From Candidatus Sulfopaludibacter sp. SbA3 (GTDB lineage Bacteria > Acidobacteriota > Terriglobia > Bryobacterales > Bryobacteraceae), in the NCBI GenBank assembly GCA_945890485.1, contig CAMDCN010000001.1, positions 186,001-250,000 on the forward strand: a stretch of 64,000 bases of DNA. The letters run 5' to 3'. Positions within the stretch are counted from its first letter, which is position 1. Every line of letters starts with the position of its first letter. Made by a program: the position numbers and the translations under genes. This document shows, piece by piece, positions 20,492 through 30,356 of the stretch. The notes beneath the pieces were generated by a model, which had not been told where the DNA came from, did not search any database, and worked only from the letters and a program-made list of their open reading frames with translations.

Positions 20492-22102
20492 CTACTGCTC
20501 CTCCACATCAACCACCCGATCCCCCGCCACATCCCGCAACACCTGCTTCCGGCCCCCCGGCCAAACAATCTCCACTTCGGCCGCCCGCGCATCCGCCCCC
20601 AATCCGAAGTGCGCCACCCGGTCGCTCGAAGACCCATACCCCACCGCCGTCGTCACCCGGTTCCACTGCTCCCCAGTGGTTGTCCCCTTCACCCGGATCA
20701 TCGCCCCAATCCCATCCCGATTCGCCTTCCGCCCCCGCAGCCGGATCCCCAGCCAATGCCCCGTGCCCTCTGACGTATTCCGCAGCAACCCCGCCCGCTC
20801 CCCAATCCGCGTCACCGCCACGTCCACCCGGCCATCCCCATCGAAGTCCGCAAACGCCGCCCCCCGATGCATCGCCTCTCCTCCAGCCACCCCTGCATCG
20901 CGAAACATCCCGCCGCCTTCATTCACAAATACCCGGTTCGCCTGCTTCGACCGCCGATGCGAAAACTGTTCTGTATTCGAGTCAATCGACCCGCAAGCCC
21001 CAAACAGATCCTTCCGGCCATCGTTGTTGAAGTCGAAAATCCCATTGCTCCACCCGGTGAATGGCATCGTCGCCCGCCCAATGGTACTCGGGTACGTCTC
21101 ATCGCCAAACAGCCCCCGCCCCAGATTCACAAACAGCGGAAACGTCTCGTTCGCATTCGCGGTCACCCACAAATCTTCGCGCCCATCGTTGTTCACGTCC
21201 CGCGCATCCGCCCCCATCGAACTCAACGCCCGCCCATCCTCGTTCAGGCCCACCCCCGCCTGCATCCCCACCTCGCGGAACCGCCCCTCCCCCTCGTTCC
21301 GGAACAGAAAATTCGGAACCGTATCATTCGCCACGAACACGTCCAAATGCCCGTCCCCGTTGAAGTCCAGAAACGCCAGCCCCATCCCTTTCCCCACCGC
21401 TGCCCCAATCCCCGACTCCCCGGAAACATCGCGAAACGTCCCGTCGCCGTTGTTCCTGTACAACTGATTCGGCAGCCCCGCATAGTGCCGCGGATGGCAA
21501 TACGTTCTAACCCCACCCGTCCGGCATGGCGGATCCGCCCCCGGCTTCCAAGACACATAGTTCACGACAAACAGATCGAGATGCCCATCAGCGTCATAGT
21601 CGAACCATCCCGCCGAAACCGCCCAACCCTTGCCATTTCCCAACCCCGCCCGCTCGGTCCAATCCTCAAACGTCCCATCGCCCCGGTTCCGGTAAAGAAA
21701 GTTCCGGCCCACCCCGGCCACAAACAGATCCTGGTCCCCGTCGTTGTCGAAGTCCGCCGCCGCTCCGCCGATTCCGAACCCCTCACCGGCCAGCCCCGCC
21801 TTCGCCGTCACGTCGGCAAACGTGCCGTCTCCCCCGTTCCGGTACAACCGGTTTCCCTCGCCCGGCCTCGACGCCCCGTTCACAAAGAACAGATCCGTCC
21901 GCCCATCTCCGTCGAAGTCCACCGCCACCGCCCCGGCGACCATCGTTTCAATCTGTCGCCACTCGCCTGCCGCGCCGTTCCGCAGTACAAACTCAATCCC
22001 CGCCCGCCGTGCTACGTCCTCAAACGTAACCGGCGAAGCCCCCGCCCAAGCCCAGACACACAGCGCTGCCGCTGACCCAGCGGCGAGCCCCCACCTGCTC
22101 AC
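20492..22102 (-). CDS. CRTAC1-like FG-GAP/VCBS repeat and ASPIC/UnbV domain protein
   Basis: Repeated DFDGDGRTDLFFVNG, NGGDGTFADVT, DFDNDGDQDLFVAG; C-terminal ASPIC/UnbV-like VEIVWPGGRKQVL. Confidence 0.9.
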   Translation of the reverse strand: MSRWGLAAGSAAALCVWAWAGASPVTFEDVARRAGIEFVLRNGAAGEWRQIETMVAGAVAVDFDGDGRTDLFFVNGASRPGEGNRLYRNGGDGTFADVTAKAGLAGEGFGIGGAAADFDNDGDQDLFVAGVGRNFLYRNRGDGTFEDWTERAGLGNGKGWAVSAGWFDYDADGHLDLFVVNYVSWKPGADPPCRTGGVRTYCHPRHYAGLPNQLYRNNGDGTFRDVSGESGIGAAVGKGMGLAFLDFNGDGHLDVFVANDTVPNFLFRNEGEGRFREVGMQAGVGLNEDGRALSSMGADARDVNNDGREDLWVTANANETFPLFVNLGRGLFGDETYPSTIGRATMPFTGWSNGIFDFNNDGRKDLFGACGSIDSNTEQFSHRRSKQANRVFVNEGGGMFRDAGVAGGEAMHRGAAFADFDGDGRVDVAVTRIGERAGLLRNTSEGTGHWLGIRLRGRKANRDGIGAMIRVKGTTTGEQWNRVTTAVGYGSSSDRVAHFGLGADARAAEVEIVWPGGRKQVLRDVAGDRVVDVEEQ

Positions 22103-22944
22103 CCAGCCTCTCCGGCAAGCCTCGGAACCACCACGACGCTCAACCCTTTCTCCTCCATCACTGCCTTGTGCAGCGCGGAAATCCCACTATCGGTGATCAC
22201 CCGGTTCACCGCCGTAATCGGCGCGATCATCGACAAGCTCGACCGTCCAATCTTGCTCGAATCCGCCACCACTGTTACCTCCTTCGCGCACCGGATCATC
22301 GCGGCGTTCAACTCCGCCTCCAGAATGTCCGGCGTCGAAGGACCTATTTCCGGCTCTAATCCGTCCACGCCTAGAAACAAATGGTCCACGCGCAAATCCG
22401 CCAGCAGCTTCTGTGCCTGGGGCCCCGCAAAGGACCGCGAGATGTGCCGATGCATCCCGCCCACCATAATCAGACTGATCTCCGTCACCGGACTCAATTC
22501 CCACGCCACGGTCAACGAATTGGTCACCACGGTCACGCGCGCTAACTTCCGCCGGCGAATCGCCCGAGCTACTTCGAGCGTGGTTGTGCCCGAATCGAGC
22601 AACACCGTCTGCCCCTCGCGCACCAGCGCCGCTGCGGCCTCGCCAATTCCCACTTTCTCGTCGTGATGCTGCGACTCTTTCACTTCAAGCGGCGCATCGG
22701 CCGCCAGATCATGCTTCCGGATCGCACCGCCGTGCGACCGCACCAGCAGATCACGTTCCGCCATCGCATTTATGTCCGCACGGGCCGTCACCGCCGAAAT
22801 GTCAAAATGGCGCGAGACTTCAGAAATCACTACCCGCCCTTGACGCTCGATCATCTCGAGGATCGCTCTCCGCCGCTCTTCCGTCAAAAGCCGAGGCTTC
22901 CGCCCACCATGCTTGGCAGTGTCTTTGTTTTTAGCCGCTAACAT
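22099..22944 (-). CDS. DeoR/GlpR family transcriptional regulator
   Basis: ERRRAILEMIERQGRVVISEVSRHFDISAVTARADINAMAERDLLVRSHGGA; DeoRC sensor domain DSGTTTLEVARAI. Confidence 0.92.
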   Translation of the reverse strand: MLAAKNKDTAKHGGRKPRLLTEERRRAILEMIERQGRVVISEVSRHFDISAVTARADINAMAERDLLVRSHGGAIRKHDLAADAPLEVKESQHHDEKVGIGEAAAALVREGQTVLLDSGTTTLEVARAIRRRKLARVTVVTNSLTVAWELSPVTEISLIMVGGMHRHISRSFAGPQAQKLLADLRVDHLFLGVDGLEPEIGPSTPDILEAELNAAMIRCAKEVTVVADSSKIGRSSLSMIAPITAVNRVITDSGISALHKAVMEEKGLSVVVVPRLAGEAG

Positions 22945-22950
22945 CGATTG

Positions 22951-23898
22951 TTATTCTCTCTTACTCATTGTGGCGTAGGTTGCTCTGCCGCGCAGCAATC
23001 TCTCCACTTCCGGCCACGACGCCTGACCGCCGCACCCGCCCAGTTTCCGCGTCGAAAGCCCGCCGCAGATGGAACCGCACGCCAAACAACTCTCGAGCGA
23101 TGCACCCTGCAGCCAAACCCACAGAAAGCCGGCGTTGAAGGAATCGCCCGCACCGGTCGTATCCACCACATCCACGTCGATCGCCTCGGATTCATGGATC
23201 TGGCCGTCCGCCCACGCCGCACAACCCCGGGGTCCCAACTTCGCCACCGTCAGCCGGGCATTCCCGCCAATGGTCCGCAAGCCCTTGGCCACATCTTCCT
23301 TCCCCGAAAGTCCCGCCAACTCCACTTCGTTGAGGAAAAACACATCACAGTGCCGCAAGACGCCCAAAATATTCTGGCTCCAACGCTCCGCCGGATCGTA
23401 ACCAAGATCCAGCGACACCGTCAGGCCCATCTCCTTCGCCTGTGCGAAGAGCCCCGCCAGTCCTGGCTGTAACCCGCTCTGCAGGTAATAGGAACTGACA
23501 TGCAGGTGTTGGAACTCAGCCAGCATCGCCACCGTGATTTCACGGGCCGTCAACTCCGCAATCGCCCCGGGGTAAGTCACCAGAGCTCGATCCTCAGCAC
23601 TGAAAGAAGCGGTTATTCCCGTCTTTAAGCCCGGATCCGACCGCACCAGTCTGATATCCACACCCGCGGACTGCAGGGCATGCAGACAGAACGCTCCCAT
23701 CGCATCTGTGCCCACCTTGCCGAGAAACGAAACGGTCGCGCCAAGTTTCGCCAGCCCTGCCGCGCAAATCGCCGACGAGCTCCCCAGCTCGAGCGAAAAA
23801 TCATCCGCCAAAACCTCTCTACCTGGTTGCGGCAAGGAATGAAGACCACCGAAAACCAAATCGGCGTTCAACTCCCCAACCACCAGGATTTTCATCAA
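22951..23898 (-). CDS. PfkB family carbohydrate kinase
   Basis: LVVGELNADLVFGG, VDVVDTTGAGDSFNAGFLW (PfkB signature 2). Confidence 0.92.
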   Translation of the reverse strand: MMKILVVGELNADLVFGGLHSLPQPGREVLADDFSLELGSSSAICAAGLAKLGATVSFLGKVGTDAMGAFCLHALQSAGVDIRLVRSDPGLKTGITASFSAEDRALVTYPGAIAELTAREITVAMLAEFQHLHVSSYYLQSGLQPGLAGLFAQAKEMGLTVSLDLGYDPAERWSQNILGVLRHCDVFFLNEVELAGLSGKEDVAKGLRTIGGNARLTVAKLGPRGCAAWADGQIHESEAIDVDVVDTTGAGDSFNAGFLWVWLQGASLESCLACGSICGGLSTRKLGGCGGQASWPEVERLLRGRATYATMSKRE

Positions 23899-25130
23899 AC
23901 CTCTCCCACTGCCGTCCTGTGCAGTCTGAATTTGCCTACCACCCGCGTAATGGAATTCTCTACCGACGGCTCATCCGGACGCAACCCCTCGGCCCGGCAA
24001 CGCCGGAAAGCCAGCAATTGCCCCACCACCACGCTCGCCACGGCCACCCATTCATCCCCCATTCCTTCGAGTTCCGGCATCTCCACCACCAGATCCGGCG
24101 GCCCGGTCGATACACCTCCCGTCTGCGCTCCCACGAGGACCTTCCAGCCACCCAGACCCTTCCGGTCAATCTCTTCCATCAAGTCTGCGACGTACGCCCG
24201 CCGCGCCGCCTGCGACGGTAGCGGGACAAACACCAAGCTCCGTTCCCGCAGCGCACACATCGGACCATGCCGCAAGCCCAGGCTCGTCTCCGCACGCGTC
24301 AGCACGCGCCCATCGGTCATCTCCAGCATCTTTAGCGCCGTCTCCAGCGCAGCGCCCTGCAACGATCCGCTGCCCACCGCCAGCATGCGCTCGACGTGCT
24401 CCACCGGAAACTCTTCTATCGACTCGAGCGGCCCTTCCAGCAATCCGCTCACCCCCGTCGCCAGATTCTCGACGCTGGTTACATACTCACGCTCCGGATA
24501 ACCCAGCGCCAGGGCCGCCACCACCAGGCTCGTAAAACTGCTGGTCATCACCAGGCTCCGGTCACAGCAGCGTTCGTCAAGTACGACCACCGTCACCCGG
24601 GGATCGACCGCGAACCCCAATGCCATACGGCCTGCAGGATTGCAGGTAATCACGAGATGCTCTATAGCTGGCTCTTCATCTAGCAACCGCTCGATCAAGG
24701 CCCAACTTTCGGGGCTATCTCCCGACCGCGAGACAGACACCATCGCCAAGGGCCGCGCAGTTGGCAGCACGCCGGATCCGAGTAACAGCAGTTCCCCGGA
24801 TTCAATCGCGAGTACAGGCTTTCCTGTACGCTCCTGGATGACCGTTTCAACACACTTGCCGGCATAGTAAGAACTTCCCGACCCGGTCACGACTATCGCC
24901 GCCGCCCGGCTGATCAGCCCTTGCCAACGCTTCCGGGCCGAACCCATCCGCCGGGCAGTATCCCGCCAAACCTCCGGTTGCTGCCAGATCTCTGAAAGCG
25001 TATGCCCGTAACCCTCCGACCGCTGCAAGTCCTCCGCATAATCTCGTAACTCAGAAAAGGAGGCCTGCGCCGCAACGGAGCGATGCACTGTTGAACAGGA
25101 AAGATCAACCACTAAAACAAAGCATAGCAA
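23895..25130 (-). CDS. SIS domain sugar isomerase (AgaS-like, tandem SIS)
   Basis: VTGSGSSYYAGKCVE, SVSRSGDSPES and ETSLGLRHGPMC motifs; true start probably downstream of 25130. Confidence 0.82.
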   Translation of the reverse strand: MLCFVLVVDLSCSTVHRSVAAQASFSELRDYAEDLQRSEGYGHTLSEIWQQPEVWRDTARRMGSARKRWQGLISRAAAIVVTGSGSSYYAGKCVETVIQERTGKPVLAIESGELLLLGSGVLPTARPLAMVSVSRSGDSPESWALIERLLDEEPAIEHLVITCNPAGRMALGFAVDPRVTVVVLDERCCDRSLVMTSSFTSLVVAALALGYPEREYVTSVENLATGVSGLLEGPLESIEEFPVEHVERMLAVGSGSLQGAALETALKMLEMTDGRVLTRAETSLGLRHGPMCALRERSLVFVPLPSQAARRAYVADLMEEIDRKGLGGWKVLVGAQTGGVSTGPPDLVVEMPELEGMGDEWVAVASVVVGQLLAFRRCRAEGLRPDEPSVENSITRVVGKFRLHRTAVGEV

Positions 25131-25172
25131 ACTCTTGCGAAGGCATTGATTGACTTTTTGTTATAGGTTTCT

Positions 25173-26498
25173 TCATAGTTCGTTCGCATTCGTAACGATC
25201 CGCTCTGGAAGCACCTTCCCTGGATTCAAAATTCCACGCGGATCCAGCATCGCTTTGATGCCTCGCATGACTGCCACTGCCTCCTCTCCGTGTTCCGTCG
25301 CGACGAACTCGCGCTTCCCCATCCCCACGCCGTGCTCGCCAGAGGCGGTGCCGCCCAGCTCCAGACTCTTCCGCACGGCCGCGCGGTGAAAGCCCTCCAC
25401 GGCCCCCCACTCGCCTTCTCCTCGCCAAGGCAGGATCACGTGTAAGTTCCCATCCCCCGCATGTCCCAACAGGTACCCAGTCAGTTCCCGCCTGGCCAGC
25501 TCTGCTTGCAGGAACTCCACCATCTCCGCGAAAGCCCCAACCGGGACCGCCGTATCCGTCGTTAGTAGTCGCGCTCCCGGGTTAGCTTCCTGCGAAGCCG
25601 TGTAAGCCCGCAAGCGCGCCGCCCAAAGCGTTTCTCCCGCCCGCGAGACTTCTGTTGCTCCGCCGGCAAGGAAGATCGCTTCCGCCGCCCGGCCATGGCC
25701 TTCAGTATGAAACTCGCAGAACAGGGTATCGGCTGCCTCCTCGCCCAAAAATGACATGTACGACCGGTCCAGAAACTCAATCGCTCCAGCGTCCAGCGCA
25801 CGCATCGCACCCACGCACCGTACCGCTTCCCGAACAGAAGCGAACCGCGCGACCACCACCTCCCGGACGGCCGGCGTAGGCGTCAGCTTCACGATTGCCT
25901 CGGTGATCACGCCCAGCGTACCTTCGCTGCCGACAAAAAGCTGCGTCAGGTTATAGCCGCAGCTCTGCTTCCAGGTCCGTCCTCCGGTCCGGATCAGCCG
26001 CCCATCCGCCAGCGCCACCTCCAGGCCCAACACATGCGCCTTGGTCGAACCATACTTCACCGCCTTCGGACCAGCCGCGTTGTTCGCAATCATCCCCCCG
26101 ATCGTCGCGTCTCCCCCGATCTCCACGGCAAACTGCCAACCGCTTCCCGCCAGTTGCCGGTTCAATTCCCGGTACTTTGTGCCTGCCTCCACCACCGCCA
26201 ACCGGTCTTCGAGACGAATCTCTTTCACCCGGTTCATTCTTTCCAAACTCAGGCTGATCCCGCCCCGCACCGGAATCGGATTCCCCTCGACGCTGGTGCC
26301 CGCCCCCCAAGGCGTCACCGGAAGTTCCCGTTCGTTCGCCCACGCCAAGACGGCCGCCACCTGTACGGCACTCTCCGGCATCGCCACCACGTCTGGCCAG
26401 ACGGCATCATGTCCGCTGACGTCTCCCCCATGTCTGGCCCGCACCGCCTCGCCCGTTTCCACGGACACGAAACCCGCCAGTTCACTAACCCAATTCAT
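25173..26498 (-). CDS. FAD-binding oxidase (glycolate oxidase GlcD / D-lactate dehydrogenase type)
   Basis: VTPWGAGTSVEGNPIPVRGGISLSLERM, ATIGGMIANNAAGPKAVKYG, SGEHGVGMGKREF. Confidence 0.92.
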   Translation of the reverse strand: MNWVSELAGFVSVETGEAVRARHGGDVSGHDAVWPDVVAMPESAVQVAAVLAWANERELPVTPWGAGTSVEGNPIPVRGGISLSLERMNRVKEIRLEDRLAVVEAGTKYRELNRQLAGSGWQFAVEIGGDATIGGMIANNAAGPKAVKYGSTKAHVLGLEVALADGRLIRTGGRTWKQSCGYNLTQLFVGSEGTLGVITEAIVKLTPTPAVREVVVARFASVREAVRCVGAMRALDAGAIEFLDRSYMSFLGEEAADTLFCEFHTEGHGRAAEAIFLAGGATEVSRAGETLWAARLRAYTASQEANPGARLLTTDTAVPVGAFAEMVEFLQAELARRELTGYLLGHAGDGNLHVILPWRGEGEWGAVEGFHRAAVRKSLELGGTASGEHGVGMGKREFVATEHGEEAVAVMRGIKAMLDPRGILNPGKVLPERIVTNANEL

Positions 26499-26601
26499 GC
26501 CGACAGTCTACCGCCCCGGCAGGACACGGTCCTCACGGCAGCCACCCGAGGCTGGATCTTACCGCTCCACTGCCTCTCCAGAATACAATTGAGGAGCTTT
26601 C

Positions 26602-28380
26602 ATGGATCTAGTCATCGTCCTCCTCCTGACAGTCGCCGTCATCTACGCCCTGTCGACCGAAAAGTTAGCCGTCGATCTGGCGGCCATCTTCGTCGCCATC
26701 GTCCTCATCGTGACGCGGATCCTTACCCCCGAGCAGGGCCTCTCCGGCCTTGGCCACCCGGCTACGGTCACCGTGGCCGCTATGTTCGTGCTTTCAGCCG
26801 GCCTTTCCAAAACCGGCGCCCTCAACTCTGCCACCCGCAGCCTTTCCCAACTCGGCCGCCGCCAACCCTGGCTCGCCACCCTGCTTCTGATGGTACTTGC
26901 CGGCGCCGCTTCCGCTTTCGTGAACAATACTGCCGTCGTCGCCATCTTCCTCCCTATCGTCCTCGAGGTAGGACGCGCGGCCAAGCTTAGCCCTTCTCGC
27001 CTTCTCATGCCGCTTTCATTCGCCTCCATGTTCGGCGGAGTTTGTACGCTCGTCGGAACATCCACGAACATCCTGGTCTCGTCCATCGCTGAACGCAGCG
27101 GCCTTCGCCCCTTCGGCATGTTCGAGTTCTCGGAGTTTGGCCTGCTGATGGCCGCTGCTGGCATGATCTATATGTTCGCCATCGGCATCCGGCTCATTCC
27201 CGAAAGGCGTCCCGACGCAGACCTCACGGAGTCGTTCGGCATCGCCGACTACCTCACCGATGTCGTCCTCCTCCCTGGGGCGAAGTCCATCGGTTCTTTG
27301 GCCTCTGCCTCCGCCCTCGTCGTGGAACTCGACACCGAAATCCTGATGATCTTTCGTGATGGCCAGCCCATTCCCGCGCCCGCCTCCGAAATTGTTCTCC
27401 AGGCAAAGGACGTCCTGCGCCTCCGTTGCGATCTCACACAGATCGAAAAGCTCAAGGACCGTTTCGGAGTCTCCCTCGTCTCCAACCTCGGCTGGCAGGA
27501 CCACGACCTGGCCGCCCCCGACATCGAACTCGTTGAAGCCGTCGTCTCCTCCAATTCCCCCCTCGCTGGCCAGACGATCAAGGCTTCCCACTTCAAAGAG
27601 ACCTTCAGCGCCAAAGTTCTCGCCATCCGCCATCACGGTCGCCTCGAGCAAACCAAACTCGATGACTCCCCTCTCCACCCGGGCGACGCCCTTCTGATTG
27701 CGGTCCCTCGCGAACAGCTCGCCGACCTCGCTCGCAACCCGGCGTTTGTTCTCATTACCCCTACCGCCATGCCCGTCTTCAGGAAATCGAAGATTCTTCC
27801 CGCATTGCTAATCCTGGTCGGTGTCATCGCCGCTTCCGCATTCGGCGTGGTCCCCATCGTCGTCTCAGCGCTCGCTGGCTGTGCCCTCATGGTGCTCACT
27901 GGCTGCCTCCGGCCGACCGAGGTCTACCCTGCGGTTGATTGGAAGGTGATCCTGATGCTGGGCGGGCTCCTTCCGCTCGGCTTCGCTCTCGAATCCACCG
28001 GGGCAGCCAAGCTTCTATCCGATGCAATTGTCGTTGTCTTCGGCCCGTTCGGCCCCTGGGTGCTGCTATCGGCCCTGTACTTCGTGACGTCGGTTCTCAC
28101 GGAGATTATGTCCAACGCCGCCACCGCGGTCCTTCTCACCCCGATTGCCATCACGGCTGCTGCGGCCATGGACGTCGATGCACGGCCTTTTCTCATTGCA
28201 GTCACTTTCGCCGCCTCGTCCAGTTTCATGACCCCGGTCGGCTACCAGACGAACACGCTCATCTACGGGCCCGGTGCCTATCGATTTGCCGATTTCCTCC
28301 GGGTCGGCACTCCCCTCAACATTCTGTTTTGGATCTTGTGCACCGCCTTGATCCCCATCTATTGGCCATTCCACCCGTAA
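26602..28380 (+). CDS. SLC13 family permease with TrkA-C (RCK_C) domains
   Basis: 592 aa; multiple TM segments, SAFVNNTAVVAIFLPIV motif, VEAVVSSNSPLAGQTIKASHF RCK_C, EIMSNAATAVLLTPIAI. Confidence 0.9.
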   Translation: MDLVIVLLLTVAVIYALSTEKLAVDLAAIFVAIVLIVTRILTPEQGLSGLGHPATVTVAAMFVLSAGLSKTGALNSATRSLSQLGRRQPWLATLLLMVLAGAASAFVNNTAVVAIFLPIVLEVGRAAKLSPSRLLMPLSFASMFGGVCTLVGTSTNILVSSIAERSGLRPFGMFEFSEFGLLMAAAGMIYMFAIGIRLIPERRPDADLTESFGIADYLTDVVLLPGAKSIGSLASASALVVELDTEILMIFRDGQPIPAPASEIVLQAKDVLRLRCDLTQIEKLKDRFGVSLVSNLGWQDHDLAAPDIELVEAVVSSNSPLAGQTIKASHFKETFSAKVLAIRHHGRLEQTKLDDSPLHPGDALLIAVPREQLADLARNPAFVLITPTAMPVFRKSKILPALLILVGVIAASAFGVVPIVVSALAGCALMVLTGCLRPTEVYPAVDWKVILMLGGLLPLGFALESTGAAKLLSDAIVVVFGPFGPWVLLSALYFVTSVLTEIMSNAATAVLLTPIAITAAAAMDVDARPFLIAVTFAASSSFMTPVGYQTNTLIYGPGAYRFADFLRVGTPLNILFWILCTALIPIYWPFHP

Positions 28381-28386
28381 AGCGCC

Positions 28387-29241
28387 ATGCAAAGCTTCCT
28401 CGAATTTTTTGTCAAGCCGCTCGTCCCACTCGGCACCCAGGGCATTTCCCTCTGGGCATTGACCCAGATCACGGTTGCGGTTCTCGTCCTGTTTTTCGTC
28501 TCCTCCCGCATTCGCCGTTGGCTGCTGGCCGGCATCCTCTCGCGCACCTCGCTCGACACGGGACTTCGTCACACCATCGGCGTCATCTCTCAATACACCG
28601 TGGTTTTCGTCGGGCTCCTGCTGATCCTGCAGACGGCCGGCATTGACCTGACTGCGCTATCGGTCGTTGCTGGTGGCCTGGGGATTGGCATCGGTTTTGG
28701 CCTGCAAAATATTGCTAACAACCTGATCTCAGGCCTGATCGTACTCTTGGAGCGGCCGGTCAAAATTGGGGATCGCATCGAAGTGGCGGGAACAGAGGGA
28801 CAGGTGATGGCGATCCGCGCCCGCAGCACAACCGTACTCACGAACGACAACATCGCAATCATCGTTCCCAACTCTCGATTCATCACCGAGGAGGTCGTTA
28901 ACTGGAGTTACAACGACGCCAAGGTGCGATTTCGGATTCCGGTCACGGTGGGGTTCTCGACCGACGTTCGCTTGGTCGAACAGCTTTTGCTCCAGGTGGC
29001 TCGAGCCAATTCGGATGTCTTGGCGGATCCGGCTCCGGTGGTACGCCTTCTCGAGTTTGGAGATAACGGCTTGAAGTTCGAGCTTCGTGCTTGGAGTGCG
29101 AGCCTCATCCAGCGAAAGGGGAAGTTGATCAGTGATCTGAACTTCGCGATCCTAGAGAAGTTTACATCCCGGGGCATCGAGATCCCTTTTCCGCAGCGGG
29201 ACCTCCATCTGCGGACCGGTTGGCCCGAAGGCAAGCCCTAG
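28387..29241 (+). CDS. MscS-family mechanosensitive ion channel
   Basis: AGGLGIGIGFGLQNIANNLISGLIVLLERPVKIGDRIEVAGTEGQV. Confidence 0.92.
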   Translation: MQSFLEFFVKPLVPLGTQGISLWALTQITVAVLVLFFVSSRIRRWLLAGILSRTSLDTGLRHTIGVISQYTVVFVGLLLILQTAGIDLTALSVVAGGLGIGIGFGLQNIANNLISGLIVLLERPVKIGDRIEVAGTEGQVMAIRARSTTVLTNDNIAIIVPNSRFITEEVVNWSYNDAKVRFRIPVTVGFSTDVRLVEQLLLQVARANSDVLADPAPVVRLLEFGDNGLKFELRAWSASLIQRKGKLISDLNFAILEKFTSRGIEIPFPQRDLHLRTGWPEGKP

Positions 29242-29973
29242 TGGCGTGCTTCAAATCGTCAATAAGCTCCTGATCTCTGGCGGTCAAGAATATGGGCTCG
29301 GGCTCATTTCAGTTTGCAGCGTGGATACCGCTCAAACCGCCCTTGCGCCGTGCCGCTGACATCGGCTGCTCAACCGGCCCGTCGCCGTGTCGTTCGTAGG
29401 CGTGACTCGTCATCTCGGCCCACCCTCGCTGCGATAACAAAGTCGTTTTCCGGAATACCGCCACTTGGTACCAATCCTTCATCCGCGAAACCAACCAGGC
29501 CGAAGGACACATCGCCCGGCGAGTTCACCGGTTGCCATGCCATATCCGCCCACTTCGCCATCCAACAGCTCCGCCAGCATCTCGAGGGAACGCTCTCTCA
29601 CCCTGCCGCGCAACACGTATCGCGGTTTGTATGCCACCGCGCAGGCCCGACATGATGATTCCAACGCCATTCCAGATTTTATTTTCTTTATTTTCAGGGA
29701 GATAGAAGGCCCATGCGTCGGCGGCCAACGACGGCGCGTGTGAAAGTTGGGATGTAAGCAAGTCGCGTGGTTGAGTGCCCCGGACAGATGCGAGCGGTTG
29801 AGGGACCGCGGAGCGCCTGTCTGAGAGTTGCGGCTCCCACTGCGAAAATAACGGTGTCTCTAAACACTCGGGCAAGTGCCAGGAGACGCCGTTTGCTTAC
29901 GAAAAGCCAGGCTGTGTTCTGTGGCGGTTCGCAGCCTGGCTCTGGGATTTTGATCAACCACCGGACTTGCGAC

Positions 29974-30300
29974 TTAAGTCGCGGCGGGCAGACCCATCGG
30001 CGCTCGGGCGTCGTTGCGCGGCATCACCATCCAGAAAATTGGATAGGCGAGGAAGCCGACGCCGGTAAACAACGCGACGCCTAACCATAACAGGCGCATC
30101 ACGGTGACATCCCAGCCGAGCCATTTCGCCATGCCAGAACAGACTCCGGCAATTGTCTTGTCGTACATGTCCCGTTCGAGGCGACCCCGCGTGAGCGGAG
30201 GCGCTGCCCATTGGTATTGGCCCGTGTGGGCGGCTTTGCCGCAGCGCGCACAGTAGCGGTGCTCGCTTTCCATTTCAAATCCACAAGCGTTGCAGTACAT
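29974..30300 (-). CDS. PspC domain protein with N-terminal zinc ribbon
   Basis: MYCNACGFEMESEHRYCARCGKAA (two CxxC) then RDMYDKTIAGVCSGMAKWLGWDVTVMRLLW (PspC). Confidence 0.88.
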   Translation of the reverse strand: MYCNACGFEMESEHRYCARCGKAAHTGQYQWAAPPLTRGRLERDMYDKTIAGVCSGMAKWLGWDVTVMRLLWLGVALFTGVGFLAYPIFWMVMPRNDARAPMGLPAAT

Positions 30301-30356
30301 GCCAAGGTTTACGAGAGTTACCGCCTGGGTGTTCCCAAAATTTGTACAGTAGTAGC

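Noticed and set aside
19542-21467. 641-aa plus-strand ORF
   Set aside because: Low-complexity Pro/Ser/Arg-rich translation antisense to the NHL and CRTAC1-like genes; high-GC shadow ORF
20867-22075. 402-aa plus-strand ORF
   Set aside because: Repetitive His/Pro/Arg pattern arises from antisense reading of FG-GAP repeats
29242-29973. Possible canonical oriC
   Set aside because: No TTATCCACA-type DnaA boxes and no dnaA/dnaN/gyrB genes seen; only the skew and an AT-rich run support it, so it is listed only as a question
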